This document shows, piece by piece, positions 63,167-64,000 of a stretch of 64,000 bases of DNA. The translations under genes were made by a program, and so were the position numbers. Source of the DNA: JAAXIE01 sp965263155 (GTDB lineage: Bacteria; Chloroflexota; Dehalococcoidia; Lucifugimonadales; JAAXIE01); contig OZ253586.1 in assembly GCA_965263155.1 (NCBI GenBank), positions 1,736,001-1,800,000 on the forward strand. Reading direction: 5' to 3'. The number at the start of each line of letters is the position of its first letter. Positions within the stretch are counted from its first letter, which is position 1. A model generated the notes under the pieces. The model had not been told where the DNA came from. It worked only from the letters and a program-made list of their open reading frames with translations, and made no database searches.

Positions 63167-63799
63167 CTATGTCTGCGACTGCCAGTTCTGGCCCCATCTA
63201 TCGGCGTAGGTCACCTCTTCCATAGGGCGCCTTGTGGTGGGGCCGTAGTGGTAGCCATCGACGGGGTATCCCAAGGGCAAGAGTGCGGCGGTGTCGAACT
63301 CGTCGGGCACACCCACCCACTCTTTCATCTCTTTTTCGAAACCACGTCGCGGCCGGGTGGTCAGCACACTAGCCAGACCCAGTCCACGCGCCGCCAGCAG
63401 CATGTTCTGCACGGCGGGATAAATCGATGCGCCGTGGCCGATGTCGCTTCCGCTTCCCTCGCCTCCAGGCCGCCGCACACAACACAGTACCAGCACCGGC
63501 ACATCGGCCAGATGATCGGCCAAGTAGTTAGCAGAGCGGTCATTGCGGGCTGACGAGGCGTCGGCAGGGCGAGTATGAGCCGGGCGGTCTGTGTCCTTGT
63601 ACTGCTCTGCGATTTTGCGCTTCACTTCGGGGTCCTTGATGACCACGAAGCCCCACCGCTGCTGATTGCCTCCGTTGGGAGCGTGAATGCCCGCGTCGAT
63701 GACCCTGCGCACCAAATCGTCTGGAATCGGGTCGGGCTTTATGTAACGCAGGGCCCGCTGGGTATACATGGCTTCGAACAGCCCGATCTCATCCGGCAT
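63167..63799 (-). CDS. nitroreductase family FMN oxidoreductase
   Basis: 210 residues from ATG 63799 (or 63808). LFEAMYTQRALRYIKPDPIP, GIHAPNGGNQQRWGFVVIKD and SIYPAVQNMLLAARGLGLAS, LLPLGYPVDGYHYGPTTRRP are the conserved nitroreductase blocks (FMN-binding Arg, Ser/Asn-x-Q-Pro/W). It reduces nitro groups, quinones or enones using NAD(P)H. It lies 41 bases upstream of the TPP enzyme on the same strand, so likely cotranscribed. Confidence 0.92.
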   Translation of the reverse strand: MPDEIGLFEAMYTQRALRYIKPDPIPDDLVRRVIDAGIHAPNGGNQQRWGFVVIKDPEVKRKIAEQYKDTDRPAHTRPADASSARNDRSANYLADHLADVPVLVLCCVRRPGGEGSGSDIGHGASIYPAVQNMLLAARGLGLASVLTTRPRRGFEKEMKEWVGVPDEFDTAALLPLGYPVDGYHYGPTTRRPMEEVTYADRWGQNWQSQT

Positions 63800-63870
63800 C
63801 GGCCTCATCTCCTCAGTTTCATAGCTGTCAAGCTCATCGATTCAGGGAAGTACTCATCTAAATCTCGGTC

Positions 63871-64000
63871 TCAATTACGACTTTCGTAGCTGCGAGCTTC
63901 CGGGTCATGGTAAGTCCGGCTAGTTTGGGTGTCAACCGGAACCTGGGCACCCGTCTGCGGCTTCACAACCGCGAACTCTGCCGGATAGAATCGCTGGGAT
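63871..64000 (-). CDS. partial gene, C-terminal tail only
   Basis: An open frame enters from the right edge and ends at TGA 63871: SQRFYPAEFAVVKPQTGAQV, PVDTQTSRTYHDPEARSYES. About 42 residues are visible. Too little to identify. Confidence 0.5.
   Translation of the reverse strand, partial: SQRFYPAEFAVVKPQTGAQVPVDTQTSRTYHDPEARSYESRN

Overview
The window looks like a chromosome segment from a Chloroflexota bacterium, most likely of the SAR202/Dehalococcoidia type. This is inferred from gene content: an LLM-class flavin-dependent oxidoreductase, a Rieske oxygenase, an xanthine-dehydrogenase-type molybdoenzyme, a D-aminoacylase-like amidohydrolase and Thr/Pro-rich surface proteins, all with ordinary Shine-Dalgarno sites (GGAGG or AAAGGAG). 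No rRNA, tRNA or CRISPR array was seen.

There are two contrasting parts. From 1 to about 42.2 kb is an accessory region full of mobile-element debris. It holds remnants of a large serine recombinase (0.6 kb), IS1182-like and IS5-like transposases (5.9, 24.9, 27.7-29.2, 41.0-42.1 kb), a truncated SNF2-type helicase plus a second decayed copy (16.4 and 21.1 kb), a VirD4/TraG-like conjugation ATPase broken by frameshifts and then cut by an IS5 element (39.2-41.0 kb), two AlpA-like excision regulators, a VapBC remnant and an intact tyrosine integrase (35.7 kb). Isolated slices of chromosomal genes are stitched between them: OmpR-type regulator halves, an SDR tail, an ABC ATPase tail and a CotH piece.

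Set in this debris are intact genes that look like a defence island: a PLD-like protein (4.3 kb), a TIR-like protein of the PF10137 type (8.7 kb), an OGG1-type DNA glycosylase with an upstream membrane protein (21.7-23.2 kb), a membrane-anchored TIR-like/ThsB-like protein (24.1 kb) and, divergent from it, a 648-residue protein fusing a PD-(D/E)xK-like domain to a NACHT/STAND NTPase (25.5 kb). A Panacea-type antitoxin with a small unknown partner (44.9 kb) and a PD-(D/E)xK protein (47.5 kb) lie in the second part. A minus-strand block at 8.7-16.1 kb also carries small lipoproteins, a DUF805 protein, a large DUF2207-like membrane protein and a broken PH-domain-like gene. Two tandem LRR lipoproteins and two longer secreted or lipoprotein genes complete the accessory part.

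From about 42.5 kb to the end the genes are dense, full length and catabolic: molybdenum hydroxylase, MBL-fold hydrolase, methyltransferase, MDR dehydrogenase, D-aminoacylase-like hydrolase, Rieske oxygenase, CARDB surface protein, MFS exporter, LLM oxidoreductase, membrane-fused EEP hydrolase, TPP-dependent decarboxylase-like enzyme and nitroreductase. They fit breakdown of diverse organic compounds but do not form one obvious pathway.

The most unusual signal outside known genes is a short sequence present five times (1.0, 10.2, 21.4, 23.8, 34.7 kb). Its copies differ in sequence but keep the same reading frame and the same stop position.
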